A DNA stretch of 64,000 nt from Streptomyces thermolilacinus SPC6 (GTDB taxonomy: Bacteria > Actinomycetota > Actinomycetes > Streptomycetales > Streptomycetaceae): assembly GCF_000478605.2 (NCBI RefSeq), contig NZ_ASHX02000001.1, positions 2,209,895-2,273,894 of the forward strand, read 5' to 3'. Shown piece after piece: positions 32,511-44,215 of the stretch (its first letter is position 1; every line of letters starts with the position of its first letter). The translations under genes and the position numbers were made by a program. The notes under the pieces are model-generated. The model ran no database searches and was not told where the DNA came from. It saw nothing but the letters and a program-made list of their open reading frames with translations.

Positions 32511-34097
32511 GTGGACCTGGTCATCCGGGGCGCGCGGGTGGTGGACGGCTCGGGCGGGCCGTCGTACCGGGCGGACGTGGGCGTAGACGGGGGCCGCGTC
32601 GCCGCCGTGCGCCGCGAGGGCACGGGCGGCCGGCCGCTGCCGGGCGCGCGGACGCTGGACGCGGCGGGGCTGGTGCTCGCGCCGGGGTTCGTGGACATGC
32701 ACGCCCACAGCGACCTGGCGCTGCTGCGGGACCCGGCGCACGAGGCGAAGGTCGCGCAGGGCGTGACGCTGGAGGTGCTCGGCCAGGACGGCCTGTCGTA
32801 CGCGCCGGTGGACGACCGGACGCTGGACGAGGTGCGGGCGGCCATCGCCGGGTGGAACGGCGACCTCGCGGACGTGGACCCGGACTGGCGGAGCGTCGGC
32901 GGCTACCTGGACCGCCTCGACCGGGGCTTCGGCGGCGAGGGCATCGCCGTGAACGCCGCGTACCTGGTGCCGCAGGGCACGGTCCGGGCGTACGTCATGG
33001 GCTGGGCCGACCGGCCGCCGACCGGCGCCGAGCTGGACCGGATGCGCGCGCTGGTCGCCGAGGGCCTGGAGCAGGGCGCGGTCGGCATGTCGTCCGGCCT
33101 CACCTACCCGCCGGGCATGTACGCGGGCCGGGCGGAGCTGGCCGCGCTGTGCCGGGTCGTCGCCGGGTACGGCGGCTACTACTGCCCGCACCACCGCTCG
33201 TACGGGGCCGGGGCGCTCGGGGCGTACGCGGAGATGCTGGACCTGGCGCGGGAGACGGGCTGCGCGCTGCACCTGGCGCACGCCACGCTCAACTTCGCCG
33301 TCAACGAGGGGCGGGCGCCGGAGCTGCTGGCGCTGCTGGACGCGGCCCTGGCGGACGGGGTGGACGTGTCGCTCGACTCGTACCCGTACACGCCGGGCTG
33401 TACGACGCTGGCCGCGCTGCTGCCGGGCTGGGCGCACGAGGGCGGCCCCGGTGCGCTGCTCGCGCGGCTGCGGGACGACGCGGTGGCGGCACGGATCGGT
33501 CACGCGCTGGAGGTCACCGGGTCGGACGGCTGCCACGGCGTGCCGGTGGACTGGGGCACGGTGGAGGTGTCGGGCGTGTCGGACCCGGTGCTGGGCGGGT
33601 ACGTGGGGCGGCGGCTGGCGGGGTGGGCCGAGGCGCGGCGGCTGCTGCTGGCGGACCGGCTGGGCACGGCGGTGCTCCAGCACGTGGGGAACGAGTCCAA
33701 CGTACGGGCGATCATGCGGCACCGGGCGCACACGGGCGGCTCGGACGGCATCCTGCACGGCGCGAAGCCGCACCCGCGGGCGTACGGCACGTTCCCGCAC
33801 TACCTGGGGCGGTACGTGCGGGAGCTGGGCACGCTGTCGCTGGAGGAGGCGGTCGCGCATCTGACGTCCCGCCCGGCGGCGCGGCTGCGGCTGGAGGACC
33901 GGGGGCTCGTGCGGGAGGGGTACCGGGCGGACCTGGTGCTGTTCGACCCGGACACGGTGGCGGCGGGCGCCACGTTCGCGGCGCCGCGCACCCTGCCGGT
34001 GGGCATCCCGCACGTGCTGGTGAACGGCCGGTTCGCGGTACGGGACGGGCGGCGCACTGACGTCCTGGCGGGCCGCGCGGTACGGCGCACGCCGTAG
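32511..34097 (+). CDS. N-acyl-D-amino-acid deacylase (amidohydrolase)
   Basis: 528-residue zinc amidohydrolase of the D-aminoacylase family, releasing D-amino acids from N-acyl or dipeptide forms. Metal ligands appear in [14 protein letters not shown] (about 60-68), the Cys in [10 protein letters not shown] and His in [10 protein letters not shown]; the catalytic Asp is in the [23 protein letters not shown] region (about 410), followed by [28 protein letters not shown] 32511 has GAGG in the preceding stop region. The tight junction with the deaminase gene supports a two-step route for D-amino-acid derivatives, possibly from peptidoglycan or antibiotics. Confidence 0.92.
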   Translation: MDLVIRGARVVDGSGGPSYRADVGVDGGRVAAVRREGTGGRPLPGARTLDAAGLVLAPGFVDMHAHSDLALLRDPAHEAKVAQGVTLEVLGQDGLSYAPVDDRTLDEVRAAIAGWNGDLADVDPDWRSVGGYLDRLDRGFGGEGIAVNAAYLVPQGTVRAYVMGWADRPPTGAELDRMRALVAEGLEQGAVGMSSGLTYPPGMYAGRAELAALCRVVAGYGGYYCPHHRSYGAGALGAYAEMLDLARETGCALHLAHATLNFAVNEGRAPELLALLDAALADGVDVSLDSYPYTPGCTTLAALLPGWAHEGGPGALLARLRDDAVAARIGHALEVTGSDGCHGVPVDWGTVEVSGVSDPVLGGYVGRRLAGWAEARRLLLADRLGTAVLQHVGNESNVRAIMRHRAHTGGSDGILHGAKPHPRAYGTFPHYLGRYVRELGTLSLEEAVAHLTSRPAARLRLEDRGLVREGYRADLVLFDPDTVAAGATFAAPRTLPVGIPHVLVNGRFAVRDGRRTDVLAGRAVRRTP

Positions 34098-34160
34098 GAG
34101 CCCGAGCCCAGCACGTAGGAGCCCGGACTCAGGCGTACGTGCCGTACCACCCGCCCGCGC

Positions 34161-35633
34161 TCAGGCCCGCGACGGCTCCCGGTCCTCGGCGCCGCGCGGC
34201 GTCGGCAGCCACATCCCGCCCGCGAAGTCGGAGCGGCGCAGCAGCAGCTGGGCGCCTATCGCGCACGCGACGGCGGCCAGGGCGAAGCCGTACGCGGGGG
34301 TGCGCCCGTCCGGCGCCGTGACGTACACGAGGCCCGCCGACAGGATGGTGACGGCGCGGCCGGTGCGGCCGTTCCAGGCGGTCGCGGCGAGCGGCGGCAC
34401 GGCCCACAGCAGGTACCAGGGCTGGACCATCGGGGAGAGCGCGACCAGCGCGAGGAGGGCGAGGCCCAGGGCGTGCAGCGGGTCCAGCCAGCCGCGCGCC
34501 ACGCAGGAGGCGAGGTACGCGACGAGGGCGAGCGCCAGGGTGAGGCCCATGGCCTGCACGGCCCGCTTCACGGGGTCCGGGTCGGCGCCGGACAGGTAGT
34601 ACATGGACTCGCCGAGCGCGACGCCGAGGTCGCTGGTGAGGGAGAGCGCGGTGTGGATGGTCCCGGCGACGCTCTGGGTGCGCAGCCAGCCGAAGCCGGT
34701 GCCCGCGCACAGCGTGGCGCCGACGGCGACGGCCGCGGCGACGGCGCCGGGGCCGAACAGGCCCTTGGCGACGCGCCGTATCAGCGGGCCGGACGTCTCG
34801 CGGCCGACGACGACGCCGATGAACAGCAGCGCCAGCGCCGCCGGGGACTTGATCATCATGGCGAGGGCGACGAGGCCGCTGCCCGCGACCCAGCGCCCGC
34901 GGCGCACGGCGAGCGCGGTGCCCGCGAGGAGCAGCCCGGCCATCAGCCCGTCGTTGTGGAGGCCGCCGACGACATGGACGAGGAGCAGCGGGTTGAGGAC
35001 GCCGAGCCAGAGCGCGCCGGAGGTGGCCTTGCGCGGGGCGAGCCGGAGCAGCGCCCAGAACAGCAGGGCGAGCGCGACGAGGGCCACGGCCCGCATGCCG
35101 AGCACGGCGGGCACGATCTGCCCGGAGGTGGCGACGGCGACGAGCTGCGCGAGGAGCAGGAACACCGGGCCGTACGGGGCGGGGGTGTCCGTCCAGTGCC
35201 CGCCGACGCTCGCGGCGGCGGTACCGCCGAGGCCGTCGGGCGCGAGGACGGACGGCCCGAAGCGGTACACGTCGTGGCCCTCGACGACCATGGCGCCCTG
35301 CGCGATGTAGCTGTACACGTCGGCGCTGTACAGGGGCGGCGCGAGGAGCAGCGGCGCGGCCCACCAGCCGAGCGTGACGGCGGTGGCGCGGCCCCCGACG
35401 GCGGCCCCGTCGGCGACGAGCCGCCCGTACCTCCACCAGGCGACGACCAGCAGGGTGAGCCCGGCCAGCGCGAGGAGCACACCGGGCCGCGCGGTGTCCT
35501 GGGCCCGGTGGAACCACAGCCCCCACGGGTCGCGGGCCGGCATGGTCCCGGCGGCCCACCCTCCGAGGGCCACCCCGACCGACCCGACAGCGCCCAGGCG
35601 CCTGCATCCGGCGACGCTCCTCAAGGACCACAT
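34161..35633 (-). CDS. Polyprenyl-phosphate-mannose-dependent mannosyltransferase-like membrane protein (GT87/MptB-like)
   Basis: 490-residue integral membrane glycosyltransferase with about twelve helices. The first external loop contains PPLYSADVYSYIAQGAMVV with a conserved Asp, then PYGPVFLLLAQLV and VHVVGGLHNDGLMAGLLLAG, a pattern seen in actinobacterial alpha-1,6-mannosyltransferases such as MptA/MptB. Streptomyces lack lipoarabinomannan of the mycobacterial type, so the acceptor may be another glycan or protein. ATG 35633 is the best available start but has no clear ribosome-binding site; the frame is open further upstream. Single gene, divergent from the aminotransferase gene. Confidence 0.82.
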   Translation of the reverse strand: MWSLRSVAGCRRLGAVGSVGVALGGWAAGTMPARDPWGLWFHRAQDTARPGVLLALAGLTLLVVAWWRYGRLVADGAAVGGRATAVTLGWWAAPLLLAPPLYSADVYSYIAQGAMVVEGHDVYRFGPSVLAPDGLGGTAAASVGGHWTDTPAPYGPVFLLLAQLVAVATSGQIVPAVLGMRAVALVALALLFWALLRLAPRKATSGALWLGVLNPLLLVHVVGGLHNDGLMAGLLLAGTALAVRRGRWVAGSGLVALAMMIKSPAALALLFIGVVVGRETSGPLIRRVAKGLFGPGAVAAAVAVGATLCAGTGFGWLRTQSVAGTIHTALSLTSDLGVALGESMYYLSGADPDPVKRAVQAMGLTLALALVAYLASCVARGWLDPLHALGLALLALVALSPMVQPWYLLWAVPPLAATAWNGRTGRAVTILSAGLVYVTAPDGRTPAYGFALAAVACAIGAQLLLRRSDFAGGMWLPTPRGAEDREPSRA

Positions 35634-35898
35634 GAGGAGCCAACCTACCCGCCCCCGCCCGGAACCCACCCGGCTCTCGCCAATCCCCCGCCCACGCGGA
35701 ACGCCTCTGCCCGGAATACGTCCCCGCCCGTGAGAAGGAGCCGCACAAGCGTTCCTGCGGGAGGGGCGCGGAGCGCGTGCGGGCTTGAGGCCCGGAGCCA
35801 CCGCCCGGCGGGGACGCGGGACAGCGGGAGCGCCCCGGAGAACCGGCGTGGCGCAAAACACGAGGCGGGGCGGGCCCGGCGACCGTAAGCTCGCGAGC

Positions 35899-37110
35899 AT
35901 GCAGGTCATCCAGTCAACGAAGCTCGCCAACGTCTGCTACGAAATCCGCGGCCCGGTGCTGGACGAGGCGATGCGGCTGGAGGCGGCGGGCCATCGCATC
36001 CTCAAGCTGAACACGGGCAACCCGGCGGCGTTCGGCTTCGAGTGCCCGCCCGCCATCCTCGAAGACGTGCTGCGCAACCTGAAGGACGCGCACGGCTACG
36101 GGGACGCGAAGGGCCTGCTGTCGGCCCGGCGCGCGGTGATGAGTCACTACGAGACGAAGGGCGTCCCGCTCTCCGTCGAGGACATCTACCTGGGCAACGG
36201 CGTCTCCGAGCTGATCCAGATGGCCATGCAGGCACTGCTGGACGACGGCGACGAGGTCCTGGTGCCCGCCCCGGACTACCCGCTGTGGACGGCGTCGGTG
36301 GCGCTGTCGGGCGGTACGCCGGTGCACTACCGGTGCGACGAGCAGTCCGACTGGATGCCCGACCTGGCCGACATCGAGCGCAAGATCACGGACCGCACCA
36401 AGGCGCTCGTGATCATCAACCCGAACAACCCGACCGGCGCCGTCTACGACGACGAGATGCTGCGCGGCCTCACCGAGATCGCCCGCCGTCACAACCTGGT
36501 CGTCTGCTCGGACGAGATCTACGACAAGATCCTCTACGACGGCGCCACGCACACCCCGACCGCCGCCATCGCCCCGGACCTGCTGTGCCTGACGTTCAAC
36601 GGCATGTCCAAGAACTACCGGGTGGCCGGGTACCGGAGCGGCTGGCTGGCCGTGTGCGGCCCGAAGGCGCACGCCTCGTCGTACATCGAGGGCCTGACGA
36701 TCCTCGCCAACATGCGCCTGTGCGCGAACATGCCCGCGCAGCACGCCATCGCCGCCGCCCTCCAGGGCCGCCAGTCCATCGAGGCGCTGGTCGCGCCGGG
36801 CGGCCGGCTGCTGGAGCAGCGGGACGCGGCGTACGAGCGGCTGATCGACATCCCGGGTGTGACCTGCGTGAAGCCGAAGGGCGCGCTGTATCTGTTCCCG
36901 CGCCTCGACCCGGCCGTCTACAAGATCAAGGACGACCGGCAGATGGTCCTGGACCTGCTGCGCGCGGAGAAGATCATGGTGGTGCACGGGACGGGCTTCA
37001 ACTGGCACGAGCCGGACCACTTCCGGATCGTGACGCTGCCCAACACGAAGGACCTGACCGACGCGGTGACCCGGATCGGCCACTTCCTGGACGGCTACGG
37101 CCAGCACTAG
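35899..37110 (+). CDS. Pyridoxal-phosphate aminotransferase (alanine aminotransferase AlaA type)
   Basis: 403-residue class I aminotransferase. It matches the AlaA glutamate-pyruvate group: KLNTGNPAAFGFECPP near the N-terminus, YGDAKGLLSARRAV, the NPNNPTGAVY loop, the PLP lysine in NGMSKNYRVAGYRSGW (about 240) and FRIVTLPN carrying the carboxylate-binding Arg near the end. Predicted to make alanine from pyruvate and glutamate. ATG 35899 has no Shine-Dalgarno, but TAAGCT sits seven bases upstream, so the message may be leaderless. The open frame upstream is not conserved. Confidence 0.92.
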   Translation: MQVIQSTKLANVCYEIRGPVLDEAMRLEAAGHRILKLNTGNPAAFGFECPPAILEDVLRNLKDAHGYGDAKGLLSARRAVMSHYETKGVPLSVEDIYLGNGVSELIQMAMQALLDDGDEVLVPAPDYPLWTASVALSGGTPVHYRCDEQSDWMPDLADIERKITDRTKALVIINPNNPTGAVYDDEMLRGLTEIARRHNLVVCSDEIYDKILYDGATHTPTAAIAPDLLCLTFNGMSKNYRVAGYRSGWLAVCGPKAHASSYIEGLTILANMRLCANMPAQHAIAAALQGRQSIEALVAPGGRLLEQRDAAYERLIDIPGVTCVKPKGALYLFPRLDPAVYKIKDDRQMVLDLLRAEKIMVVHGTGFNWHEPDHFRIVTLPNTKDLTDAVTRIGHFLDGYGQH

Positions 37111-37153
37111 AGCCGCCGCTCCGAACCAAATCAACTTTAGACTGATTCCAATG

Positions 37154-37166
37154 TAGGATGTACTCC
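37154..37166 (+). promoter_or_regulatory. Promoter of the 130-residue hypothetical gene
   Basis: TAGGAT (37154-37159) is a perfect TAGRRT -10 box in a locally AT-rich pocket (37128-37165). With a 17-bp spacer the -35 would be near CAACTT, which is weak. The predicted start is about 25 bases before the AGGAGG ribosome-binding site of the following gene. Confidence 0.55.
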
Positions 37167-37191
37167 TGTTCGAGAGCAGGAGGCCGTCCCC

Positions 37192-37584
37192 ATGTACGAA
37201 CCGATCCGCACCAAGTCGGTCCACCGGATGGCCGACGACGACCGGAGCCAGTTCCCGCACCGCTCCCGCGAGGAGGAGCTGGACATCCAGCTCGCCGGGC
37301 ACCTGGCGGCGCTGCTGGCGGTCACCGACGAGCTGGGCGACACCGCCGCGGCGGAGCGCATCGCCTGCCAGGTGGCCCGGCTGCGCGGCGCCCCGCCGGC
37401 CCGGCACGCCGGACTGACCGGCGCCGGCACGGACGCGCTGCACCGCCGCGCCCACGCCCTGGCCGGGCGTGCCCTGGTCGTCGCGGCCTCCCGCGCCGAC
37501 ACGGCCGTGGCGATCCTGGCCGCCGAGCGCATGGACGCCCACGCCGCCGCCCTGGACGGGGCGGGGCTGGTGGGCACCGCCTGA
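37192..37584 (+). CDS. Conserved-looking hypothetical helical protein
   Basis: 130-residue soluble protein that I do not recognise. It is mostly alpha-helical and Ala-rich (IQLAGHLAALLAVTDELGDTAAAERIACQVARLRG; HRRAHALAGRALVVAASRADTAVAILAAERMDAHAAAL), with one cysteine and no membrane segment or signal peptide. Codon use and a strong AGGAGG site at an ATG support a real gene, as does its own -10 box and a following terminator. It is monocistronic. A helical-bundle regulator or storage role is possible but unproven. Confidence 0.8.
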   Translation: MYEPIRTKSVHRMADDDRSQFPHRSREEELDIQLAGHLAALLAVTDELGDTAAAERIACQVARLRGAPPARHAGLTGAGTDALHRRAHALAGRALVVAASRADTAVAILAAERMDAHAAALDGAGLVGTA

Positions 37585-37627
37585 GCGGCCGTACCAGAAG
37601 CCCCGCGAGAGGCCGCACGACACGGGA

Positions 37628-37666
37628 AGAACCCCCGGAACGACGAGGTGTCGTTCCGGGGGTTCT
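37628..37666. terminator. 16-bp hairpin terminator
   Basis: Perfect inverted repeat (arms 37628-37643 and 37651-37666, 7-nt loop), 43 bases past the hypothetical gene and 80 bases beyond the convergent pckG stop. Serves both. Confidence 0.87.
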
Positions 37667-37747
37667 CGCCGTCCGCGGCCCGGCCGGGATGACTCCACAG
37701 GTCAGGGCGTTGTCGGTCGGCCCGGCCGCGGGTCTGCGGGGGCCGGG

Positions 37748-39571
37748 TCAGCCCAGGCGGGAGACGAGCGCGCGGTACTCGTCCCACAGCTCCTTCGGCG
37801 TGTGGTCACCGAAGGTGTTGAGGTGGTCGGGGATGAGCGCCGCCTCCTCGCGCCACACGTCCGCGTCCACCTTCAGCAGGAAGTCGAGGTCCTCCTCCGG
37901 CAGGTCCAGGCCGTCCGTGTCGAGCGCGTCGCGCGTCGGGAGGATGCCGATCGGCGTCTCGACGCCCTCGGCCTTGCCCTCCAGGCGCTCCACGATCCAC
38001 TTCAGGACACGGCTGTTCTCGCCGAAGCCGGGCCAGACGAACTTGCCCGCGTCGTTCTTGCGGAACCAGTTCACGTAGTAGATCTTCGGCAGCTTCGACG
38101 CGTCCGCGTTCTTGCCGACCTTGATCCAGTGGGCCATGTAGTCGCCCATGTTGTAGCCGCAGAACGGCAGCATCGCGAACGGGTCGCGGCGCAGCTCGCC
38201 GACCTTGCCCTCGGCGGCGGCGGTCTTCTCGGAGGCGACGTTCGCGCCGAGGAAGACGCCGTGCTGCCAGTCGAAGGACTCGGTGACCAGCGGCACGGCC
38301 GAGGCGCGGCGGCCGCCGAAGAGGATCGCGGAGATCGGCACGCCCTTGGGGTCCTCCCACTCGGGCGCGATGATCGGGCACTGCGAGGCGGGCACGGTGA
38401 AGCGGGCGTTCGGGTGGGCGGCCGGGGTGCCGGACTCCGGCGTCCAGTCGTTGCCCTTCCAGTCGGTGAGGTGCGCGGGCGTGTCCTCGGTCATGCCCTC
38501 CCACCACACGTCGCCGTCGTCGGTGAGCGCGACGTTGGTGAACACCGCGTTGCCCCACAGGGTCTTCATGGCGTTGGCGTTGGTGTGCTCGCCGGTGCCG
38601 GGCGCGACGCCGAAGAAGCCCGCCTCGGGGTTGATCGCGTACAGGCGGCCGTCCTCACCGAACCGCATCCACGCGATGTCGTCGCCGATCGTCTCGACGG
38701 TCCAGCCGGAGATCGTCGGCTCCAGCATCGCGAGGTTCGTCTTGCCGCAGGCGGACGGGAAGGCGGCGGCGACGTACTTGGCCTCGCCCTGCGGCGGGGT
38801 CAGCTTCAGGATGAGCATGTGCTCGGCGAGCCAGCCCTCGTCGCGGGCCATGACGGACGCGATGCGCAGGGCGTAGCACTTCTTGCCGAGCAGGGCGTTG
38901 CCGCCGTAGCCGGAGCCGTAGGACCAGATCTCACGGCTCTCGGGGAAGTGCGAGATGTACTTGGTCGAGTTGCACGGCCACGGCACGTCGGCCTGGCCGG
39001 GCTCCAGCGGGGCGCCCAGGGTGTGCACGGCCTTGACGAAGAAGCCGTCGTCGCCGAGCTCGTCCAGCACGGCCTGGCCCATGCGGGTCATGGTGCGCAT
39101 GGAGACCGCGACGTACGCGGAGTCGGTGATCTCCACGCCGATCGCGGAGAGCGGGGAGCCGACGGGGCCCATGCAGAACGGGACGACGTACATCGTGCGA
39201 CCGCGCATCGAGCCGCGGAAGACGCCCTTCTCACCGGTGAAGATCTCCCGCATCTCGGCGGGGGCCTTCCAGTGGTTGGTCGGGCCCGCGTCCTCCTCCT
39301 TCTCGGAGCAGATGAAGGTGCGGTCCTCGACGCGCGCCACGTCGGTCGGGTCGGAGGCGGCGTAGTAGGAGTTGGGGCGCTTGACCGGGTCCAGCTTCTT
39401 GAAGGTGCCCTTGGCCACGAGTTCTTCGCACAGACGCTCGTACTCGGCCTCGGAGCCGTCGCACCAGACCACCTGGTCCGGCTGCGTGATCGCCGCGATC
39501 TCGTCTACCCAGGCGATGAGAGCCTGGTGCTGGGTGGGGGCGGTGCTGGGAGCCGCGTTTTCGCGCGCCAC
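37748..39571 (-). CDS. pckG: Phosphoenolpyruvate carboxykinase (GTP)
   Basis: 607-residue GTP-dependent PEPCK that interconverts oxaloacetate and PEP for gluconeogenesis, the actinobacterial form. The P-loop is [15 protein letters not shown] (about 270-284, with the reactive Cys), the substrate Arg region is [25 protein letters not shown], and metal ligands lie in the [17 protein letters not shown] stretch and nearby. Length is normal. GTG 39571 has AAGGAG six bases upstream. It is a single gene whose promoter lies in 39572-39750. Confidence 0.97.
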   Translation of the reverse strand: MARENAAPSTAPTQHQALIAWVDEIAAITQPDQVVWCDGSEAEYERLCEELVAKGTFKKLDPVKRPNSYYAASDPTDVARVEDRTFICSEKEEDAGPTNHWKAPAEMREIFTGEKGVFRGSMRGRTMYVVPFCMGPVGSPLSAIGVEITDSAYVAVSMRTMTRMGQAVLDELGDDGFFVKAVHTLGAPLEPGQADVPWPCNSTKYISHFPESREIWSYGSGYGGNALLGKKCYALRIASVMARDEGWLAEHMLILKLTPPQGEAKYVAAAFPSACGKTNLAMLEPTISGWTVETIGDDIAWMRFGEDGRLYAINPEAGFFGVAPGTGEHTNANAMKTLWGNAVFTNVALTDDGDVWWEGMTEDTPAHLTDWKGNDWTPESGTPAAHPNARFTVPASQCPIIAPEWEDPKGVPISAILFGGRRASAVPLVTESFDWQHGVFLGANVASEKTAAAEGKVGELRRDPFAMLPFCGYNMGDYMAHWIKVGKNADASKLPKIYYVNWFRKNDAGKFVWPGFGENSRVLKWIVERLEGKAEGVETPIGILPTRDALDTDGLDLPEEDLDFLLKVDADVWREEAALIPDHLNTFGDHTPKELWDEYRALVSRLG

Positions 39572-39767
39572 GGTTGCTCCTTGTTGAGGGGTTCATGTTG
39601 TCTGCCCCGTGGGGGCTGCGACCCGGACGCTGCGTGTGCGCGCTCATCCGGTGCCGACCGCACTCATTTGATCATCCGCCGCGAATGCCCATATGTCCAG
39701 GGGGCCTCTCACGTGAGCATCGCCACTTGCGTTCCGGCGGCTACGGGGGCGTAGGTAGCATTCCGGT

Positions 39768-40460
39768 ATGAGCGCCGCGCCCGTGACCGAGCAGTCCGTC
39801 GCAGAGACCAGCCCGACGCACGTGCCCCTGAAGCCGCGGCTGCGCGGCTGGCTGCACGCCGGGATGTTCCCCGCCGTGCTGGTGGCGGGGCTCGTCCTGA
39901 CCGCCCTGGCCGACTCGACGCGCGGCCGCATCGCCTGCGGGATCTACGTCCTCACGGCGTGCCTCCTGTTCGGCGTGAGCGCCCTGTACCACCGGGGGAA
40001 CTGGGGCCCGCGCGCCACGGCGGTGCTGCGCCGCCTCGACCACGCCAACATCTTCCTGATCATCGCGGGCACGTATACCCCGCTGACGCTGCTTCTGCTC
40101 CCCGACTCCACCGGCCGGGTGCTGCTGTGGGCCGTGTGGGCCGCGGCGGCGGCGGGCATAGCGTTCCGGGTGTTCTGGGTCGGCGCGCCGCGCTGGCTGT
40201 ACACGCCGTGCTACATCGCCATGGGCTGGGCGGCCGTCTTCTTCCTGCCGGACTTCCTGCGCGAGGGCGGCATCGCGGTGCTGGTCCTGATCGTGGTCGG
40301 CGGCGTCCTCTACAGCGTGGGCGGGATGGTGTACGGGCTGAAGAAGCCGAACCCGTCGCCGCGCTGGTTCGGCTTCCACGAGGTGTTCCACTCCCTGACG
40401 CTGGCGGCGTTCGTGGTGCACTACGTGGGCATCTCGCTGGTGGCGTACCAGCACGCGTAA
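39768..40460 (+). CDS. Hemolysin III family (PAQR-like) membrane protein
   Basis: 230-residue seven-helix membrane protein of the HlyIII/PAQR superfamily. Conserved features are SALYHRGNW (Ser and His), DHANIFLIIAGTYTP, and the HEVFHSLTLAAFVVHYVGI C-terminal block with metal-type histidines. Family members are proposed zinc-dependent hydrolases acting on membrane lipids; hemolysis itself is not implied. ATG 39768 has no ribosome-binding site, but TAGCAT ends seven bases upstream, consistent with a leaderless message. Divergent from pckG. Confidence 0.9.
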   Translation: MSAAPVTEQSVAETSPTHVPLKPRLRGWLHAGMFPAVLVAGLVLTALADSTRGRIACGIYVLTACLLFGVSALYHRGNWGPRATAVLRRLDHANIFLIIAGTYTPLTLLLLPDSTGRVLLWAVWAAAAAGIAFRVFWVGAPRWLYTPCYIAMGWAAVFFLPDFLREGGIAVLVLIVVGGVLYSVGGMVYGLKKPNPSPRWFGFHEVFHSLTLAAFVVHYVGISLVAYQHA

Positions 40461-40670
40461 CCGCCCCCCGCACGCTCCCGGGCGCCGGGCGCGCGCCCAG
40501 GACCCGCAGGCGCCCTCGCGCTTCCGGGCGCCTCCCACCGCCTCCGGGCGCCCCGCGCATCCCGTGCCCGGGGCGCCCTTTCGCACACCTCGCGCCTCGT
40601 CGCACACCTCACGCGCCGGGCGCCCCGTCTCAGCGCCCGGCGCGCAGGCCAGCGCCCCGCGTCAGCGTTG

Positions 40671-42704
<2,034 letters not shown>

Positions 42705-42961
42705 ACCCCCATCCTGCCGGACGCCGCACGGCGACGCGGCCGCACCGCCGTGCCGACGAGCCGGGGGCCGGGTGCGCGCATCGCCCTCCCGGCCCCCGGT
42801 GGCGCGTCAACCGGTCACGGGCTGACGGCGTACGGCCCCTTGGCCTCGGACCACTTGGTTGGCCGGCCGCGCCGGGGCGGACGGCGAACGCCGAAGGCAG
42901 GACGCACAACCGTTCCGCACGGGCAAGCGGGACCGAGCGGCACGGACGGCGGAGAGGGGGT
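42705..42961. other. Gap upstream of yyaL, no gene seen
   Basis: About 255 bases between the mca-operon terminator and yyaL. It must carry the yyaL promoter, but I see no convincing -35/-10 pair and no RNA or small coding gene. Confidence 0.55.
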
Positions 42962-42992
42962 GCGGCGGAGGCCCGTGAGGGCCCTCCGCCGC
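42962..42992 (-). terminator. Terminator of the mca operon
   Basis: GC-rich inverted repeat (about 13 bp with a one-base bulge; arms near 42962-42975 and 42979-42992) just past the stop of the small membrane protein gene. Confidence 0.75.
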
Positions 42993-42999
42993 GCCGGGG

Positions 43000-43236
43000 T
43001 CACTCCTGGGTGGCCGTCTTCGCCGAGGACGCCGGGGACGACGTGGTCCGCGGCTGCTCCGGGGCCTCCTCGAAGTCGACGCGGTTCATGTGCCGGTTCA
43101 TCGACTTCATCAGGGCCCACACGGCGAGGGCCATGACGGCGAACACGATGAAGCCGAGGACGCCGGGCGTCACCTTGTTCTTGTCCAGCTCGGCGGCGAG
43201 CGGGACGAGATGGGTCAGTGCCTGGTGTGCGCTCAT
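43000..43236 (-). CDS. Small single-pass membrane protein downstream of mca
   Basis: 78-residue protein with one membrane helix (TPGVLGFIVFAVMALAVWALM, about 22-42), then a basic juxtamembrane stretch (KSMNRHMNRVDFEEAPEQ) and a Ser/Thr/Ala-rich tail. I do not recognise a function. ATG 43236 lies two bases after the mca stop; another ATG at 43245 would overlap mca. Its tight coupling with mca suggests co-expression, and the position after mca is, from memory, conserved in Streptomyces. Confidence 0.82.
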   Translation of the reverse strand: MSAHQALTHLVPLAAELDKNKVTPGVLGFIVFAVMALAVWALMKSMNRHMNRVDFEEAPEQPRTTSSPASSAKTATQE

Positions 43237-43237
43237 G

Positions 43238-44119
43238 TCAGGCATTGTCCCGGATGCCCGCGAAGAGGTCGTCCTCGGGGAGGGTGGTGTCCACCAGGGA
43301 CCTGGCCAGCTCGTACTCCTCCGTCGGCCAGACCTCCTTCTGGATCTCCATCGGGACGCGGAACCAACCGCCGTCCGGGTCGATCTGCGTACGGTGCGCG
43401 ATCAGCGCCTTGTCGCGCGTCTCGAAGAAGTCCGCGCACGGCACGTACGTGGTGAGGGTGCGCTCCGCGCGCTGGAACTCGTCCCAGCGCTTCAGCCAGT
43501 CCCCGTACGGCGACTCGAGGCCGCGCTCCAGCAGCGCGTCGTGCAGCGCCTGGGTGCGCGGGCGGTTGAAGCCCTGGTTGTAGTAGAGCTTCAGCGGCTG
43601 CCAGAGCGGGCCGAACTCCGCCTCCGGGTACTTCTCGGCGTCGTTCGCACCGTCGAAGGCCGCCATCGTGATCTTGTGGGTCATGATGTGGTCGGGGTGC
43701 GGGTACCCGCCGTTCTCGTCGTAGGTGGTGATCACCTGCGGGCGGAACGCGCGGATGGACCTGACCAGGCGGCCCGCGGCCTCGTCCACGTCCTCCAGGG
43801 CGAAGCACCCCTGCGGCAGCGGCGGCAGCGGGTCGCCCTCGGGCAGGCCGGAGTCGACGAAGCCGAGCCACTCCTGCTGGACGCCGAGGATCTCGCGCGC
43901 CTCGTCCATCTCCTTGCGGCGCACCTCGTGGATGTTCTCCTCGATGTACGGGTCGCCCTGGAGCCTGGGGTTGAGGACGGAGCCGCGCTCGCCGCCCGTG
44001 CACGTCACGACGAGCACGTCCACCCCCTCGGACACGTACTTGGCCATCGTGGCCGCGCCCTTGCTCGACTCGTCGTCGGGGTGGGCGTGCACTGCCATCA
44101 GTCGCAGCTGCTCAGTCAA
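43238..44119 (-). CDS. mca: Mycothiol S-conjugate amidase
   Basis: 293-residue zinc amidase of the PIG-L/LmbE family that cleaves mycothiol conjugates, exporting the toxin as a mercapturic acid. The N-terminal metal motif is AVHAHPDDESSKGA (about 9-22, His and Asp/Asp), and the later YPHPDHIMTH motif supplies the third ligand (about 143). The conserved KLYYNQGFNRPRTQAL and C-terminal EVWPTEEYELARSLV distinguish Mca from the deacetylase MshB. The start is a TTG at 44119 with GAGGAC upstream; no ATG or GTG precedes the conserved TEQLRLMAVHAH. Confidence 0.95.
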   Translation of the reverse strand: MTEQLRLMAVHAHPDDESSKGAATMAKYVSEGVDVLVVTCTGGERGSVLNPRLQGDPYIEENIHEVRRKEMDEAREILGVQQEWLGFVDSGLPEGDPLPPLPQGCFALEDVDEAAGRLVRSIRAFRPQVITTYDENGGYPHPDHIMTHKITMAAFDGANDAEKYPEAEFGPLWQPLKLYYNQGFNRPRTQALHDALLERGLESPYGDWLKRWDEFQRAERTLTTYVPCADFFETRDKALIAHRTQIDPDGGWFRVPMEIQKEVWPTEEYELARSLVDTTLPEDDLFAGIRDNA

Positions 44120-44156
44120 GACTGGTCCTCAATGATTGGTCAGGTCGCTCGGCTTC

Positions 44157-44169
44157 TATAGTGACGGAA
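44157..44169 (+). promoter_or_regulatory. Promoter -10 for the DUF4307 gene
   Basis: TATAGT (44157-44162) is a good -10 in the divergent gap between mca and the DUF4307 gene; the -35 at 17 bp (GATTGG) is weak. The start would be near 44169, giving a leader of about 47 bases. Confidence 0.5.
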
Positions 44170-44215
44170 TCGGCGCGGGGGATATTCCGTCGTTCGGCGT
44201 ACGAGAGGAACGATC

